DNA from: Metellina segmentata
Lineage: Eukaryota > Arthropoda > Arachnida > Araneae > Tetragnathidae
Length of the DNA stretch: 64,000 nucleotides
Reading direction: 5' to 3'
Assembly: GCA_947359465.1 (NCBI GenBank)
Contig: OX375876.1
Location: forward strand, 84,032,359 to 84,096,358
The translations under genes were made by a program, and so were the position numbers. The notes below the pieces were generated by a model, which saw only the letters and a list, made by a program, of their open reading frames with translations, did not search any database and had not been told where the DNA came from. Shown piece after piece: positions 52,661 through 64,000 of the stretch; the first letter of the stretch is position 1; the number at the start of each line of letters is the position of its first letter.

Positions 52661-54414
52661 AAATGATATTCTGCAACGTATTTGTGTTCGTTTACCACGT
52701 GCAGTGATATTTTCTGTGTTTTTCGCTCGGAATTAATTTTGTGTCTTTAAATTTGTCTAATTTTTAATTGGGAGTTGTGGCAACTGTGCGCGATCAAAAG
52801 ATAAAAATATTCAGGAATTGATATCGTTAGAACAATTTTTTTTCCCGACAACTTTTGTATTTTAAGTCTCTGTTTTCTGTTTAAAATATTTATTATTTCA
52901 ATAAATTGTTTATCCTTTACATCATGCGCAACACCACCGCAGAGTATATGATTTAAAGCGTCATTTAAGTTAGAAATGAATTTCTATGTGGAATTTTGCC
53001 ATTATTGAAAGAACGTTAATGTTAAAAATATTCGAACTAAGTCTTCTGAAATATCACAAATGCTCTGTCATAGCGACAGAAGATAAAGATGGCTTATTTT
53101 ACGATTCAATTTACCATTAAAAAATGAATGAGTTACCTTTCCTTCGTCTGTACTGAAGACATTCAATTTTGAAACAATTTCTTTTATTATGCACGGGCCA
53201 CGAAAAGGAATCTTCAAGAAAAAACGCATTCCCTTTTAAAAACAAGCAAGGATTAGTGTTCCTAATCCTGTCTCAAAATAGTATTTTGCAGTAGTTACAT
53301 TAGTTACTGTCACCTTTCGTCAATTTGTACAGGGGTGAGATAGATGAAATGTAATACACATGGATGAACATGCATGTACAGGATTTGTGTCCGAAATAGG
53401 TTGTAGAAGTTATCAAAATTGTCGAAAAGGTGACAAAATTATTTTACGCTCAAATGATTTGGCATTTTTCTACGAAAGAGGAAAATTATTATTTTTCTGG
53501 TCACTTTCATCTGTAGTTACCCAATTCAACCCTAGTGAGGTTGGGTATTTTGCTAGTTATAAAGAGTATGGCAATTTTCGATACCTGGAAATGACAATTA
53601 TATTTATACTTACTGTTTCATTTTTAGAATTATTAAAATTTAGATGTAGTTTCGAGTTGTGAGTTGAATTAAATTCTGGGGTATTGAGTTTTTTTTTTGT
53701 AAGATTATTATTGGGTCTGAGATGTAGTTTTAAGCTGCAAGAACTTATTGGACTGAATTGATTTGAGCTGTGAAAATTCATGGACAATGAAGCATATCAA
53801 AGGTATGCTCCGCGTTTGCGATTGCTCCGCTAAAGATACTGATGAGCACTTGAATATCAACAAGTGATTTCTGGAACCTGTTGTATTCTTATCTCAACAG
53901 ACTTCAAAGCTTGTCTTCAATAAAATGTGGAAACGTTTGACGATTTAAGCCTTTCGACGCCTCCAAGTGACTTTATAAACTTTCCAAAATCAAAACGACT
54001 CAATTTGTCCTCCCGTCTTTATTTATCGTATTTTATTGTCCCGTTGAGTCAGTCGCTGGCTTGCGAGATTACCTCCTCGGCCTAGCGCTTGTTTTAGACC
54101 GATCTGCACCGCGTAGGCTGTACGCAGATGCGGGGCCCCATCCGAGGTTAAGCGGCTTGGGTAGTGACGTCAGACGAAGTAGAGGTATTCGTCCATGGAA
54201 TATCAGCGCCTGCTGAGAGAGGAGGGAGTAGGAGAACCTTTGAGCGCACGTGCGCTAATTTTATTGTTATTTATAAATTTCCCACTCCGTGTAAATATTC
54301 AATTTTCACACAAAAAGTTTTTTGATTTGAGTATAAGATATCAACGGTTTTCCATTGGATCTCCTGAACAAAAGAAACATCTGAACAAGTGAAACATTTG
54401 AAGATGAAATGGAT
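52661..54414. other. Intergenic, no gene recognised
   Basis: Contains an open frame of 100 aa (53360-53662, plus) without a known domain and a GC-richer stretch at about 54040-54190. I cannot support a gene here. Confidence 0.35.
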
Positions 54415-54900
54415 TTACGGATCTTCAGCATGGTTAAACGCAGGAAACCTCCCCCATCTGAACTTCGGGGCTCCAATATCAGGATCGACGATGATGCCCG
54501 GTACCATATTAGTAAACAGCCCCCCCCCCCGGCAAAATTTGAAAAACATTGTTTTTAATATGCATGAAATATTTAACTCACAAACTGGCTTCGACGAGAA
54601 CCCCATGATGAGATCCACTATCGTCCACAAGATGTGACCAATATCGCTAACGATAGGAATGTCGTCATAAAGATACTGTCGATTTTTTGATGACGACGAG
54701 ATCAATATTTGATCAGTTTTCTTCCAATTTAAATATATCTCGTCCAACAAAATCTGGTCAGTTTCATTAATGACAACACCAAAAGGGTCAACCAGCCCAA
54801 AATTTATAAAAAAATTCTCTTTGGAAGCAATTTTTATATGAAAACAATGAAAATATTTATAAACTTTGAAAACCGAATGCCATATTATTGTTCTAAACAC
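54415..54900 (-). other. Unassigned 161-aa open reading frame
   Basis: Longest open frame in the right-hand third apart from the terminal transposase. It contains FINFGLVDPFGVVINETDQ and IPIVSDIGHILWTIVDLIMG, and is interrupted near its end by a C12 run (54521-54532). A second minus frame (55127-54885) lies directly upstream in another register, so this could be one broken coding sequence. I recognise no family; it may also be chance. Confidence 0.25.
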
Positions 54901-55670
54901 ATTTCAAATATCCCGATCCCCTCACAGATCTCAATTCCTAGTTCCATGGTAAAGACAGACCTAAGGCCCCGCGGATCTAACTTACAAAAAGTAAAAACGG
55001 GAGAAAACTTCTTACATGGGAAGGTAAATAAATTATCAAGGATTACGAATTGGGATATTAATTTACACTGTAGCGTTTTGGAAAGATTGAGAGATATTCG
55101 GTTCAGGTTTTGTTTTACGCTCAGCAATTGGCAGGCTCACCTGGAATTTGAGATATTCTCACGAAGCTGTTGCTTTAGGAAGGCCGTTAAGCCTTTCAAT
55201 GAAAACAACTAAAAACAATGTGGCTTTAAATAATAATTTTTTTTTCAATTCTTTTAATGTGTTTCCGATATTCAAAAAAGTAAAATTCTGTAAGTAAATT
55301 GCGAAATAAACTGTCATGTGTGCCACAAAGGCACTATTTCCTAAAATTAGTGTTCCTAAATTGAGGGCCTCATTTATACGCCCCTAAATTGTATAAAATT
55401 GCATATTTTGCTTTCCATATTTACAAGTTTTCTCTTTCTGAGGCCGGAAGAGGGTTATATTTCCGTACATCATTCCGAGTTCATCACTGTATCCATTCAA
55501 ATTTTGGATGATGTGTTTGGAACATTAGCGACGCAATCAAACCCCAATTTCCAGCCTGTCCGTCAATAGTCCTCAAGACCTCGTAATTTCGAACCGCAAT
55601 CCGTCACTGGAAAGAAGCAATTAGCTCAGAATGATACACCTGCGAGCTGGTAATGGTCATGGTAATTTTA

Positions 55671-55795
55671 GTTAACGTCGTACTAGAGCAACACAACGGG
55701 CTATTGACGACGGTCCGGGAGCAATCCCTTAAGGGAAAGATCCGAGGACAACACCTCGTAATTTTGAACCACGAAACCTGCGAGCTGCTAGATTA
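55671..55795 (-). repeat. SINE-like repeat, partial copy a
   Basis: Holds aacacaacgggctattgacg and aaagatccgaggacaacacc, the 3' half of the family seen in full at 56155-56408. Confidence 0.6.
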
Positions 55796-56154
55796 TGAGT
55801 TAAAAATCTCACTCCAAAAGGAATCCTAAGTTCTTTGCAGGCACCGTATTCAAAAAAACTATTTCGGATGAAGCCCAGTCTTCTCTATCCTGATTCTAAT
55901 TCTAATCCAATCGAATTGGTGCAGTAATTAATGAGCATTGTGTTTAATTACTTTTTCAACAGCTTTCAAGCATCTGCGGTTTGTTTTTTTCCTGTGATTT
56001 ACGAAACTTCGATTTATACTGATTAAAAGTGCAATTTTGACTGTTCAATAACATCGTAAATAATTCGAGATTGGCTCGAACTCCATGGGCTTTGTGCATC
56101 AGTCGGTCGAATCCATCACTCAATTATTTACAAGCGGATGGTAGGTAGTTGGAC

Positions 56155-56408
56155 AATAAAATTGCACTGGAGCAACACAACGGGCTATTGGTGACGGACA
56201 ACGTCCTGCAATTTGGGGCCACGGTCACCTGACGATAACAACGCACCCCACTCTCCAAACTTCCACACCACACCAAAGTGAGGACATCTGATGCCACGAG
56301 AGATTCAAAGTGCACCAGCTCCCTTTGTAAACGAAGGTCTGTGATTGGATTCGAATTCGCAACTCTCCGGTTGCTAACCCATTACTCTTCCAAACGAGCC
56401 ATGGCCCT
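56155..56408 (-). repeat. SINE-like repeat, fullest copy b with tRNA-like head
   Basis: On the minus strand it starts GGGCCATGGCTCGTTTGGAA (A-box-like TGGCTCGTTTGG), then GAATTCGAATCC (56358-56347, B-box-like), and ends CAATAGCCCGTTGTGTTGCT. About 255 bp. The tRNA-derived origin is inferred from the two boxes and their spacing. Confidence 0.65.
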
Positions 56409-56599
56409 ATTTAAAAGCGGAACTATGAGATGAAGTTCATAAGTAGGAAGATATTATGCCTAAGACCTATCCATTGTCATGCAATTTTTGCTTCTCATCT
56501 CCTTTTTCTTACACACGTTACATCTCTCATTTGAATATTACCGTGTCAGCGAGATAATTAAGACCACGATGCTCCCTTTGTTACTTCAGAGTAGAGCTG

Positions 56600-56860
56600 A
56601 CTTTTAAACGGGGAGATGGACCCAACTTCCCAATGCTTGACCCACGACAGCGATAATTATTTTCTTTGATAAAAAAACTTATTTAAAACGTAGTCATGCC
56701 TTGTGACTACACTTTGATATCCTGTTGCACTCGCTTTCCCTCTCACCCGAGTTCCGATTATTTATTTAACATCACCAGAGCTCAGATGATCGGTCCAAGA
56801 AAATGACTCAGGTGTTACCTCGTCATCTGACCGTGGTTCAAAATTCTATGGTACTGTACT
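56600..56860 (+). repeat. Composite repeat segment shared with 59600-59800
   Basis: Tttctttgat, ttatttaaaacgtagtcatg, tttgatat, and ccagagctcagatgat followed by ggtgttacctcgtcat appear in the same order at 59610-59780. Confidence 0.6.
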
Positions 56861-56873
56861 CGGTAATTGGTAA

Positions 56874-57172
56874 TTTTTAATTAACGTCGCACTGAAGCAA
56901 TACAACGGGCTATTGACGACGGTTCGGGATCAGGCCCTTAAGGGAAAGATCCGAGGACAACACCTCGTAATTTTGAACCACGGTCAGATGACGAAGCAAC
57001 ACCTGAGCTGGCACCCCACTCTTCAAACTTCCACACCAACACTACGTGAGTACTTTCGGCCACGACAGATTTAAGGTTCACCAGCCTCCTGTACACCATA
57101 CGCTTACAAACATCCATGCCCGGACCCGGATTCGAGCCAGGAACCTTCCGATCTAGAGGCTAACACCTTAAC
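56874..57172 (-). repeat. SINE-like repeat, copy c
   Basis: Full length on the minus strand: head TAAGGTGTTAGCCTCTAGAT with CTGGCTCGAATCC (B box), tail CAATAGCCCGTTGTATTGCT. Same body as copy b (caacacctgagctggcaccc; actcttcaaacttccac). Confidence 0.65.
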
Positions 57173-57255
57173 GGTACTGTCCTCGGATCTTTCCCTTCGA
57201 GTTTGATCTCGGATCGTCGCCAATATCCCGTTGTGTTGCTACAGTGCGACGTTAT
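57173..57255 (+). repeat. SINE-like repeat, 3' fragment d, opposite orientation
   Basis: Ctcggatctttcccttcgag to cgttgtgttgctacagtgcg, the plus-strand 3' part of the same family, head to head with copy c. Confidence 0.55.
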
Positions 57256-58380
57256 TTAACTATCTAAATAAATTTACTTATCTATCTAAATATAGTTGTA
57301 TATTTTAATACAGTTGATACGAATAAGGAAAATAGCTTCCCATCCTCTCGTATAGATCTCCGCTTCTCATTAGCTAATTTTAAAAACTGCTTCTTTAAAT
57401 TGTGTAGATGCATATAGCAGCTATAGTTACGCTTAAAGGATAACAATAAAATATCCACGCTATATATAAGATAGATTTGGTAGAACGACCTTTAAGTAAA
57501 TGTTTTGTCACTAAATTTTACATTCATTTATCTCATGACAAACACTCGTATAATGTACTCTGATTTTATCGCTCTAATATAATTTTTGATTATTTGAAAA
57601 AGTTTTCTGCAGGCTTAAAAATATACCAAATTTGCTGCCGTCAAACATTTTTGACAGGATTAAATGAATGCCAGATGAATATTTCGCGAAAGTAAAACTC
57701 AAATAGAATCAAATGAAAACAGTAGATTGATTCTCTTATCCTTTTTCACTTTCTCAATTTGGGTGCTGAATGAATCTAAGGGGGCAATGCTGGACCCAGG
57801 GAAAATAGGGGGCGCTAAAAAGCAAGAGAGGGCAATAAGATGCTAAAAAACAGTAGTCTAAAATTGTTTTAAGCAAACATCTTATCCACTTTACACCATC
57901 CGATACTTTTGACTAAAATAGAGGTAGCAAATAGTTGACCTAAGAAATTTAAGGATGCTGCTGACGAAATTACAACCACAAAACACAAATTTGCAGCAAT
58001 TCAGGTCTCATCGAAAGTAATTATTTTTAATTTTACTTATATGATTATTGATATTTAATTACTAATAATAGTAAGCAATTTGTTGCATCTATGGGCCAAC
58101 CTTATATTCTTTGTTTCATTTTAATAAATAGCTGTATAATTTCAGTTCCAAATTGCTTTTTTTCCAAACTAGCTTTATAAATTTCTAAAATTACACCAGC
58201 GAAATTAAAAAATTATGGGCACAGCCACGCTTACAATTTATTATTTGTTTAGACAGTTTTGTCTTTGAAATTGGAGAGTTGAGCCACAAAAGTTTGGGAA
58301 ACTGCTCTTTTCGAAAAATGAGTCACTCCCCGAATTAAAAACGACAAACGCACGACAAAACAGTAGGCAATAAACAAAGT
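57256..58380. other. Intergenic, no gene recognised
   Basis: A+T-rich, no coding region or delimited repeat. Confidence 0.4.
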
Positions 58381-58630
58381 TTCACTGGAGCAACACAACG
58401 GGCTATTGACGGCGGTCCGGGATTAATCCCAAAGAGAAAGATTCAAGGACAACGCCTTGCAAATTTGAACTACAGTCAGATGACGACAACAACACCTGAG
58501 CTGGCACCCCATTCTCCAAACTACCACGCCAAAGTGAGGACATTTGAGACCTCGACAGATTTAACGTGCACCATCCACACGTACGCGACGGTCTTTGACT
58601 GGACCGAGGTCAAGACTCGCAACCGTTTAA
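58381..58630 (-). repeat. SINE-like repeat, copy e
   Basis: Tail cactggagcaacacaacggg, body aacacctgagctggcacccc and tctccaaactaccacgcc, head region caagactcgcaaccgtttaa. The open frame across it is not a gene. Confidence 0.6.
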
Positions 58631-58769
58631 TCCGTTTGCCAATACAACTGGACTACGGAAATTGCCGTTGAAAAGCAAAGCGAAAAGGCAGGGCAATTGT
58701 TGTGCAATGGTTTCACGCACTTGACGTACATAATAAACACTTTGCGACCTTATTCAAAATTGAAAACAG

Positions 58770-59000
58770 TGTAGGGGTAGTGCGCGGCCAATCACGTGCC
58801 GCGATTCAAACGACCAGCGCGCCTGGGGTCACGTGGTCAGGGCCAACGGCCTTGCGCCGATGCTGTGGTTCCTGGGAAGGAAACGAAACCGAAATACGTA
58901 TTTAGTTTCGATATACGGATGCTTTTGTCGGAGGAGCAGAGGGGAGTGTCGAAGCGCAACGAATCCCGCCACCCTTCGCCACGTCGAGGTTTTGAAAGCA
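58770..59000. other. GC/CpG-rich block with CACGTG sites
   Basis: Contrasts with the A+T-rich surroundings. Contains CCAATCACGTGCCGCG and GGGGTCACGTGGTC. Could be a promoter/first-exon region of a gene beyond what I can read, or part of a repeat; no coding exon is supported. Confidence 0.3.
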
Positions 59001-59284
59001 ACCAAGAGAATCTGCTCATCGGATAAAAAACGAAGGAATCAGTTTTACTCAACGTTGAATAAGATTTGGGAAAAAAGTGGACCTCGCAATAATTCTTTTT
59101 AATAATTCTGACTACTCTAATTATATAAAACCAGCGATTGTCAATCGGTGTGCCTGAATGATGGGAAAACGGTTCAGATTGCATAAGAGTAATTCCGTTT
59201 CAATGATTTGGTGTTGAACTTATTGCAAGTGTATTCAAAAATAGTTTCAAGGGTACGTAGGGTGATAGTGTTTATGGACCAAAT

Positions 59285-59450
59285 CTGTTCGTATTTCAAG
59301 TGTGACGCCACTTAGCTTGTTTTACGAGTACTATTTCAGCATTCTGCCAACAAGAATTCCGATTTGATTTATGACAGTTAATTGGTTAACGTCAATTGTA
59401 TTAAACGCCAAACTTCGTACAAACAACGACAAACTACATTTTAAGAGAGA
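59285..59450 (+). repeat. Dispersed repeat, copy 2 (partner at 2185-2350)
   Basis: Same order and orientation of blocks as at 2185-2350, with scattered substitutions. Confidence 0.5.
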
Positions 59451-59459
59451 ATCGAGAGT

Positions 59460-59895
59460 TCGAACGAGGAAGGATTGGAGGGTTTCGAATTCGAAACCCG
59501 ATACAACCAAAGACGGACACGGGGGCTGGTGTAAGTTAAATCTGTCGTGCCCTCAAATGTCCTCACGTTGGCGTGGTGCAGTAGTTTGGAGAGTGGGGTT
59601 TCAGCTCAGTTTCTTTGATAGAAGGATTTATTTAAAACGTAGTCATGTCTTGTGCCTTCTCTTTGATATTCTGTTACAATCGCTTTCACTCCAATCCGAA
59701 TTCCCATTATTTATTCAAATCTCCAGAGCTCAGATGATTTGTCAAATAAATAGACTTAGGTGTTACCTCGTCATGTGACCGTAGTTCAAAATTACGTCCT
59801 GTTGTCCTCGAATTATTCCGATGGCGATGGTTCGGGATTGATCCCGGACCACCATCAATAGCTCATTGTGTTGCTACAGTGTGACGTTGATTAAT
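59460..59895 (+). repeat. SINE-like repeat, copy f, with an inserted composite segment
   Basis: Head gggtttcgaattcgaaaccc (B-box-like), body caaatgtcctcacgttggcg and gtttggagagtggggt, then the 59600-59780 segment also seen at 56600-56860, then ttcgggattgatcccggacc and the tail tcattgtgttgctacagtgt. Confidence 0.55.
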
Positions 59896-59899
59896 TGCT

Positions 59900-61311
59900 T
59901 ACCTACCGTACCGTTTTTAATTTATGGCAACAGTGAGAGACGTCACAACGATTCTTAATTTTAAATAATTTATCTTGGTTAACAAAATAAATATGAGTTG
60001 TAAAAGCACTAAATTATAAAAACGTATCAGAACGAAGGATAACAACGTACCATGATAATAGTGATATGAAAAGAAAGATACTATGTGCAATTCTTCATAA
60101 CCGGCATTGATTGAATAATTGTTGATAGAATTGTTTTTCGAAACAAAGATACTACTTTGAGGTATAATCACAGCAACATGAAGAAACGTGTTTCAAAATT
60201 CCGATTTAGTAAAAGGAAGGTATATGTGCTAATTGGTTGGTTAGGGTTTTAAACCCAATTGCGCATAATACAAGACATACAACGTCAAGTAATAGACATA
60301 CCCAAACAACAACAGTTTTACTAATACAATAGAGAAATAGTACAGCAGAGAAAAATCGAACATTTGCCGCCCTACAATTCACAGGTTTCTAGAAACAGGT
60401 ATGGGAAAATTGCATTCAGATGTCTCATTTTCTTCGATTTAGTGGGTGTATGTGTGATTAAACGACTGCAAAACCAATCAGTTCCAATTTCCTTAATGAT
60501 GCTGTATAAGCAAACTATTTTGGAAATCATCGCGAAAACCTTTGAAATATACGTGTTTCTCTTGTTAATATGCAACAATGAACATACAAAGGTGTTTCAA
60601 AACTTCCTGTACAAACTTTAGCGGAGATAAAGGTTGTTAGTTGAATTTAAGTCGGAATGGAGTAACACAATGGGCTATTGGTGACGGTCCGAAATCAATC
60701 CCTCCAATAACAAAAGTCTATTCCACGATTCTGTGACATCATGGATGTAAGCCGACGATTTCCGCGATTATTACATTACACTATTTATTTTCTTAATGTC
60801 AAATCAACAATTAATATGAATAAATTAATTCATCTTAATGTTAAATCAACAAAATATTCAACAAGTTAATAAAAATTATAATTTAAAAATCGCTTGCTTT
60901 TTTAAAGTCTGCAAATTTTGTAAAGGATACCTGGAGATAATTCGACAACTATAGCTTCACAGCTCATGAAATGTAATTGCTGAAATGAAATTATTGAAAT
61001 TTTTTATTTGATAACAAATTACAAATTAGTGTACATGTCCCATTTTCCTTCTTAAAATTCTAAGAATAATGCTTTGTTATGGTATGATCAGTATAAAAAT
61101 TATTTCAGAGGCTTTATTTTCAAAATGAATGACAAATCAAATTTTATTTATTTAGATTTCAAAAGAAAATTATGAAATGGATATATTTCTTCACTTTTGT
61201 TATAATATTTTTATTATTTTTTTAACAATTTAACAAGAAATTAATGCATGAGGATTCACATCAAGTACTACATATCACATAGCATATCATCATTATTTAT
61301 ACTTATTATAA
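59900..61311. other. Intergenic, one SINE-like tail fragment only
   Basis: At 60655-60702 gtcggaatggagtaacacaa and gggctattggtgacggtccg mark a 3' fragment of the SINE-like family (minus). Nothing else is recognised. Confidence 0.4.
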
Positions 61312-61345
61312 CTAGCAGAAAGACCCGGCTTTGCTCGGGTTGAAT
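61312..61345 (-). mobile_element. Helitron 3' terminus, a further family
   Basis: Minus strand: stem CCCGAGCAAAGCCGGG, then TCTTTCTGCTAG before T, the usual arthropod Helitron 3' end. The 5' end was not found; the element extends rightwards for an unknown length. Confidence 0.6.
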
Positions 61346-63420
61346 TAATAATATGTTGATTGAAAAGTATGAATTCTTTTTCATAAAAGAATGTTAGCAT
61401 CATTTAAGTGTACGGGAAAAAAAATTAACTATAATTTAACTTCTCCATCGCTTCTACAATTTACTTCGGACGCAAATATGCATACATGTTGTATCCAACC
61501 ATATAATTCATTTCATATTCGTCACACTTCTGCTGAAGTTGATTTTAAGTTTTCGAGTGACTACGAATATTTCCGTGCATTCAATTTCAGTAAAACTCTG
61601 ACGAATTTCGGTGGATAGTCTTGCACTTAGTTTTTCTATGAATCTGCTTTCATTGTGCCATTCTTTCACCTAGTATGCGATATTTTCGAATTTCATCATC
61701 AATATGAGAAGATGGTAAATTAAATTGTTACAACATTTGTTACTAATTTAGATAGAAGCAAACGCAATTTTTCTTGAAAATTCCATTCAGAGGCAGATGG
61801 AATAACGGAACTTCTGTTAGATATATAAAGCAGAGTTGATGTTTGTCTGTTCTCTACACTAATCCACCTTTTGACCAATCCACACATTTGATACACTTAT
61901 ATTTTAGAACCCTGCGGATATGATAGGCTACATGTTAACCCGCTTTCTATAATGCCCAAGGGGGCTAAACATTTACGGCATTCGTGACTAATTTAATTTG
62001 AAACAAACGGCACATTTTCCCAGAAAATTCCATTCAGTGGCATGTGGAAAAACAGAGCTTTTGTTAGAAATACATGTCATCAAAGTAGACAAATTAAACC
62101 CAATCGATAACAATTTTTTAATAAACAGAAGGTTGATTTTACAGCACTTTTACAAAAAGAAAATAATTTTCAACGAACGATTCACATGCATCTAAGTTGC
62201 GTAAGAATAACTTCAATAAATAGAGTAAGTAACCTCGACTTTCTGTCTCTTAAGACATAAAATTTCAATTTTTCAAAATTACTTAGTGTGATATTATTCC
62301 AAGATCAACAAAGTCTTGTTAAAAATTCCGTTTTCTCCAACACACATACAGTTTTAAATTGAACCCTTATGGTACATTTTAAGATCAGAAATTTGGTTTC
62401 TATACTCTGTGTCACCTTAACTTGTCAGTAGAGTAAAGGCTACGTTGACCGCATCACAGCCGTTGTCGTAGAAACTAGGGTTACAATGTCAGAAGAAGTC
62501 AGCTATAAGCGAGGAAATTCGCCCTTTTTGGCAAGGAGAGATAAAATGCACGTGGAAATTCTATACGTTTCACAGATCTTTAATTTCTAATGGCTCTTGC
62601 ATTACATTTGTTAATTAAACAAAAAGCTACTCTATGTTAATATAAATGCGTTTTGATTTTTCTAAATGAGTATTATTTTTAGTTATTTAAAAATATATAT
62701 ATTTAAAATTTTTTTACAATAAATGTTGTTTAAAAAAACAGTCTATTTAAAGATGTGATGAACCATAAAATTCATTTTTTGAATTTACTTACCTGAAAGC
62801 TAAACACCTTGATTAATACTTCTTTTTTCAATTTTAATAATTTTATTAAAGGAAATTAATTCAATTTAATTACTCCTTTGGTCTTACATTTGGTTGGACA
62901 AGGTAGGGGAGAGTGCGTCGTCTGCTAAAATATGTGTTTTTCTTAACAGCAAAATATAGTCTCCAAATTAAATCAAATTTATTCTGATGTTAAAGAAAGT
63001 AAATAACAAATAAAAATACATATAACATAGAGGATATAAAATACATTCACAATAAATAAATAGAATATAAAAAATACAAATATAGTGAATACACATACAA
63101 TAATAAAAAAAATGAAACCATTTTAAAAATTAGAGTTAAAAAAAATAAACCTTATATGTGTGAAACATATTCTGAAACTCGCGGAACGGTGTCGGGTTGA
63201 TTAGTAGTAAATTATTAATTTTATGAATAATTTAAAATAGTTTACAAGAAAGTGTACAGAAGAAACCAATCTCTTTCATGAATAGTAGTTACAATGAGAA
63301 AACTATATTTACGTTTTACTTATTCATCACATGCATTTATACATCATCAATATATGTAAAACATAGCAAACATCATAACAAATCTATTTACATTATAATA
63401 TACTTATTCATCACATGAAT
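61346..63420. other. Repeat-derived intergenic sequence
   Basis: Two similar ~100-bp segments lie at about 61720-61825 and 61975-62075 (gaaaattccattcag; gcttttgttaga / acttctgttaga). No intact gene seen. Confidence 0.4.
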
Positions 63421-64000
63421 TTACACATCATCATCACTTAACATTTCCGAATCGCTATCAGACTCACTATTAAAAGAAATTACCAAGTTCTTACTTTCCC
63501 AAATATCATCCACAAGTCCATCTACTTCCCACATGTATTTCTCTTTTTCAGTAACATGGTTTATGCAGTTTTTCCAATTTTGTACAGAGACCTTTTCAAT
63601 CCCTTGGATGACTAAATCCTTCACATCGTTCAGTTTAAAAGTCTTGTTTTCCCTGGCAACGTGTCCTTTTACTTGACTCCATATCATTTCAATGGGATTA
63701 AGCTCACAGTGATACGGGGGAAGTCTCAAAACCTTATGTCCAAATTTTTCGGCAATTTCTTCAACTCTGTATTTATCAAACATATGTTTGATTTCGCTAA
63801 CTTTTTTCAACAGTTCAATCTTGATCATGTCCTGGTTCCACGTAATGTTTTTCAACGATAGCCATTCTTGAATTGCACTTTTTTTCCAAGATGTCGTCGG
63901 AATTTTTTCTTTCTTCACCGAGTGATAGGGGGCATTGTCCATCACTACAAAGCTGTTTCGTTTCAATTTAGGCATGATATCTTCAAACCACTTCTCAAAA
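63421..64000 (-). CDS. DDE transposase (IS630/Tc1-like, DDE_3), N-terminus beyond the window
   Basis: The frame is open to the right edge (FEKWFEDIMPKLKRNS at the edge) and ends TAA-side at 63421. Seen: VVMDNAPYHSVKKEK with a catalytic Asp, RLPPYHCELNPIEMIWSQVK with the catalytic Glu, and an acidic tail ESDSDSEMLSDDD. This is the C-terminal ~190 aa of a transposase family that is multi-copy in arthropod genomes. No stop or shift is seen, so this copy may be young. Terminal repeats were not found on this side. Confidence 0.88.
   Translation of the reverse strand, partial: FEKWFEDIMPKLKRNSFVVMDNAPYHSVKKEKIPTTSWKKSAIQEWLSLKNITWNQDMIKIELLKKVSEIKHMFDKYRVEEIAEKFGHKVLRLPPYHCELNPIEMIWSQVKGHVARENKTFKLNDVKDLVIQGIEKVSVQNWKNCINHVTEKEKYMWEVDGLVDDIWESKNLVISFNSESDSDSEMLSDDDV

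Noticed and set aside
58465..59102. Several overlapping plus-strand frames
   Set aside because: They lie on the SINE-like copy and the CpG-rich block; open frames are expected by chance in GC-rich sequence.

Overview
This is a strongly A+T-rich, intron-rich eukaryotic window, most likely from an arthropod. The dispersed SINE-like repeats, abundant Helitrons and hAT elements and the arthropod-type DDE transposase fit a spider or other chelicerate genome. That taxonomic guess is an inference; nothing here proves the species.

Three host genes are well supported. (1) From 38,567 down to 1,354 on the minus strand runs a complete orthologue of SART3 (Prp24-like U4/U6 snRNP recycling factor). I rebuilt 23 coding exons; all intron phases agree and the sum is 2,718 nt (905 aa plus stop): acidic N-terminus, HAT repeats, basic NLS region, two RRMs and the C-terminal LSm-interaction motif. 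(2) At 40,059-39,496 on the minus strand, less than 1 kb upstream of SART3 in the same orientation, lies an intronless nicotinamide riboside kinase (NMRK family). (3) At 40,354-40,426 on the plus strand there is an intact tRNA-Phe(GAA).

Almost everything else is mobile DNA. Most long SART3 introns hold insertions: Helitrons (introns 1, 2, 5, 8, 21), a Tc1/mariner copy with a broken transposase and a long-inverted-repeat element (intron 3), a pair of hAT-like elements with 5-bp target duplications (introns 6 and 9), an old hAT and a decayed transposase gene (intron 9), and an 809-bp MITE with an 8-bp target duplication (intron 7). Splice sites are intact in spite of this load. From 41,055 to 47,852 three Helitrons lie head to tail, and two of them carry a hAT element with perfect 8-bp target duplications. 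From 48.5 to 52.6 kb come a Harbinger-type MITE, a hAT MITE made of ATCGAT palindromes, and a Helitron carrying the second copy of the intron-7 MITE. A tandem duplicate of the host sequence preserves the empty site of that Helitron.

From 55.6 to 60.7 kb there is a cluster of related tRNA-like SINE copies in both orientations. The window ends with a Helitron 3' end at 61.3 kb and a DDE transposase (minus strand) that runs off the right edge. I found no CRISPR array, operon or prokaryotic system. The items most worth a second look are the Helitron cluster with its hairpin-rich 3' ends, the empty-site evidence, the MITE pair with its older relative, and the 152-bp tandem duplication with an alternative in-frame splice donor next to SART3 exon 4.
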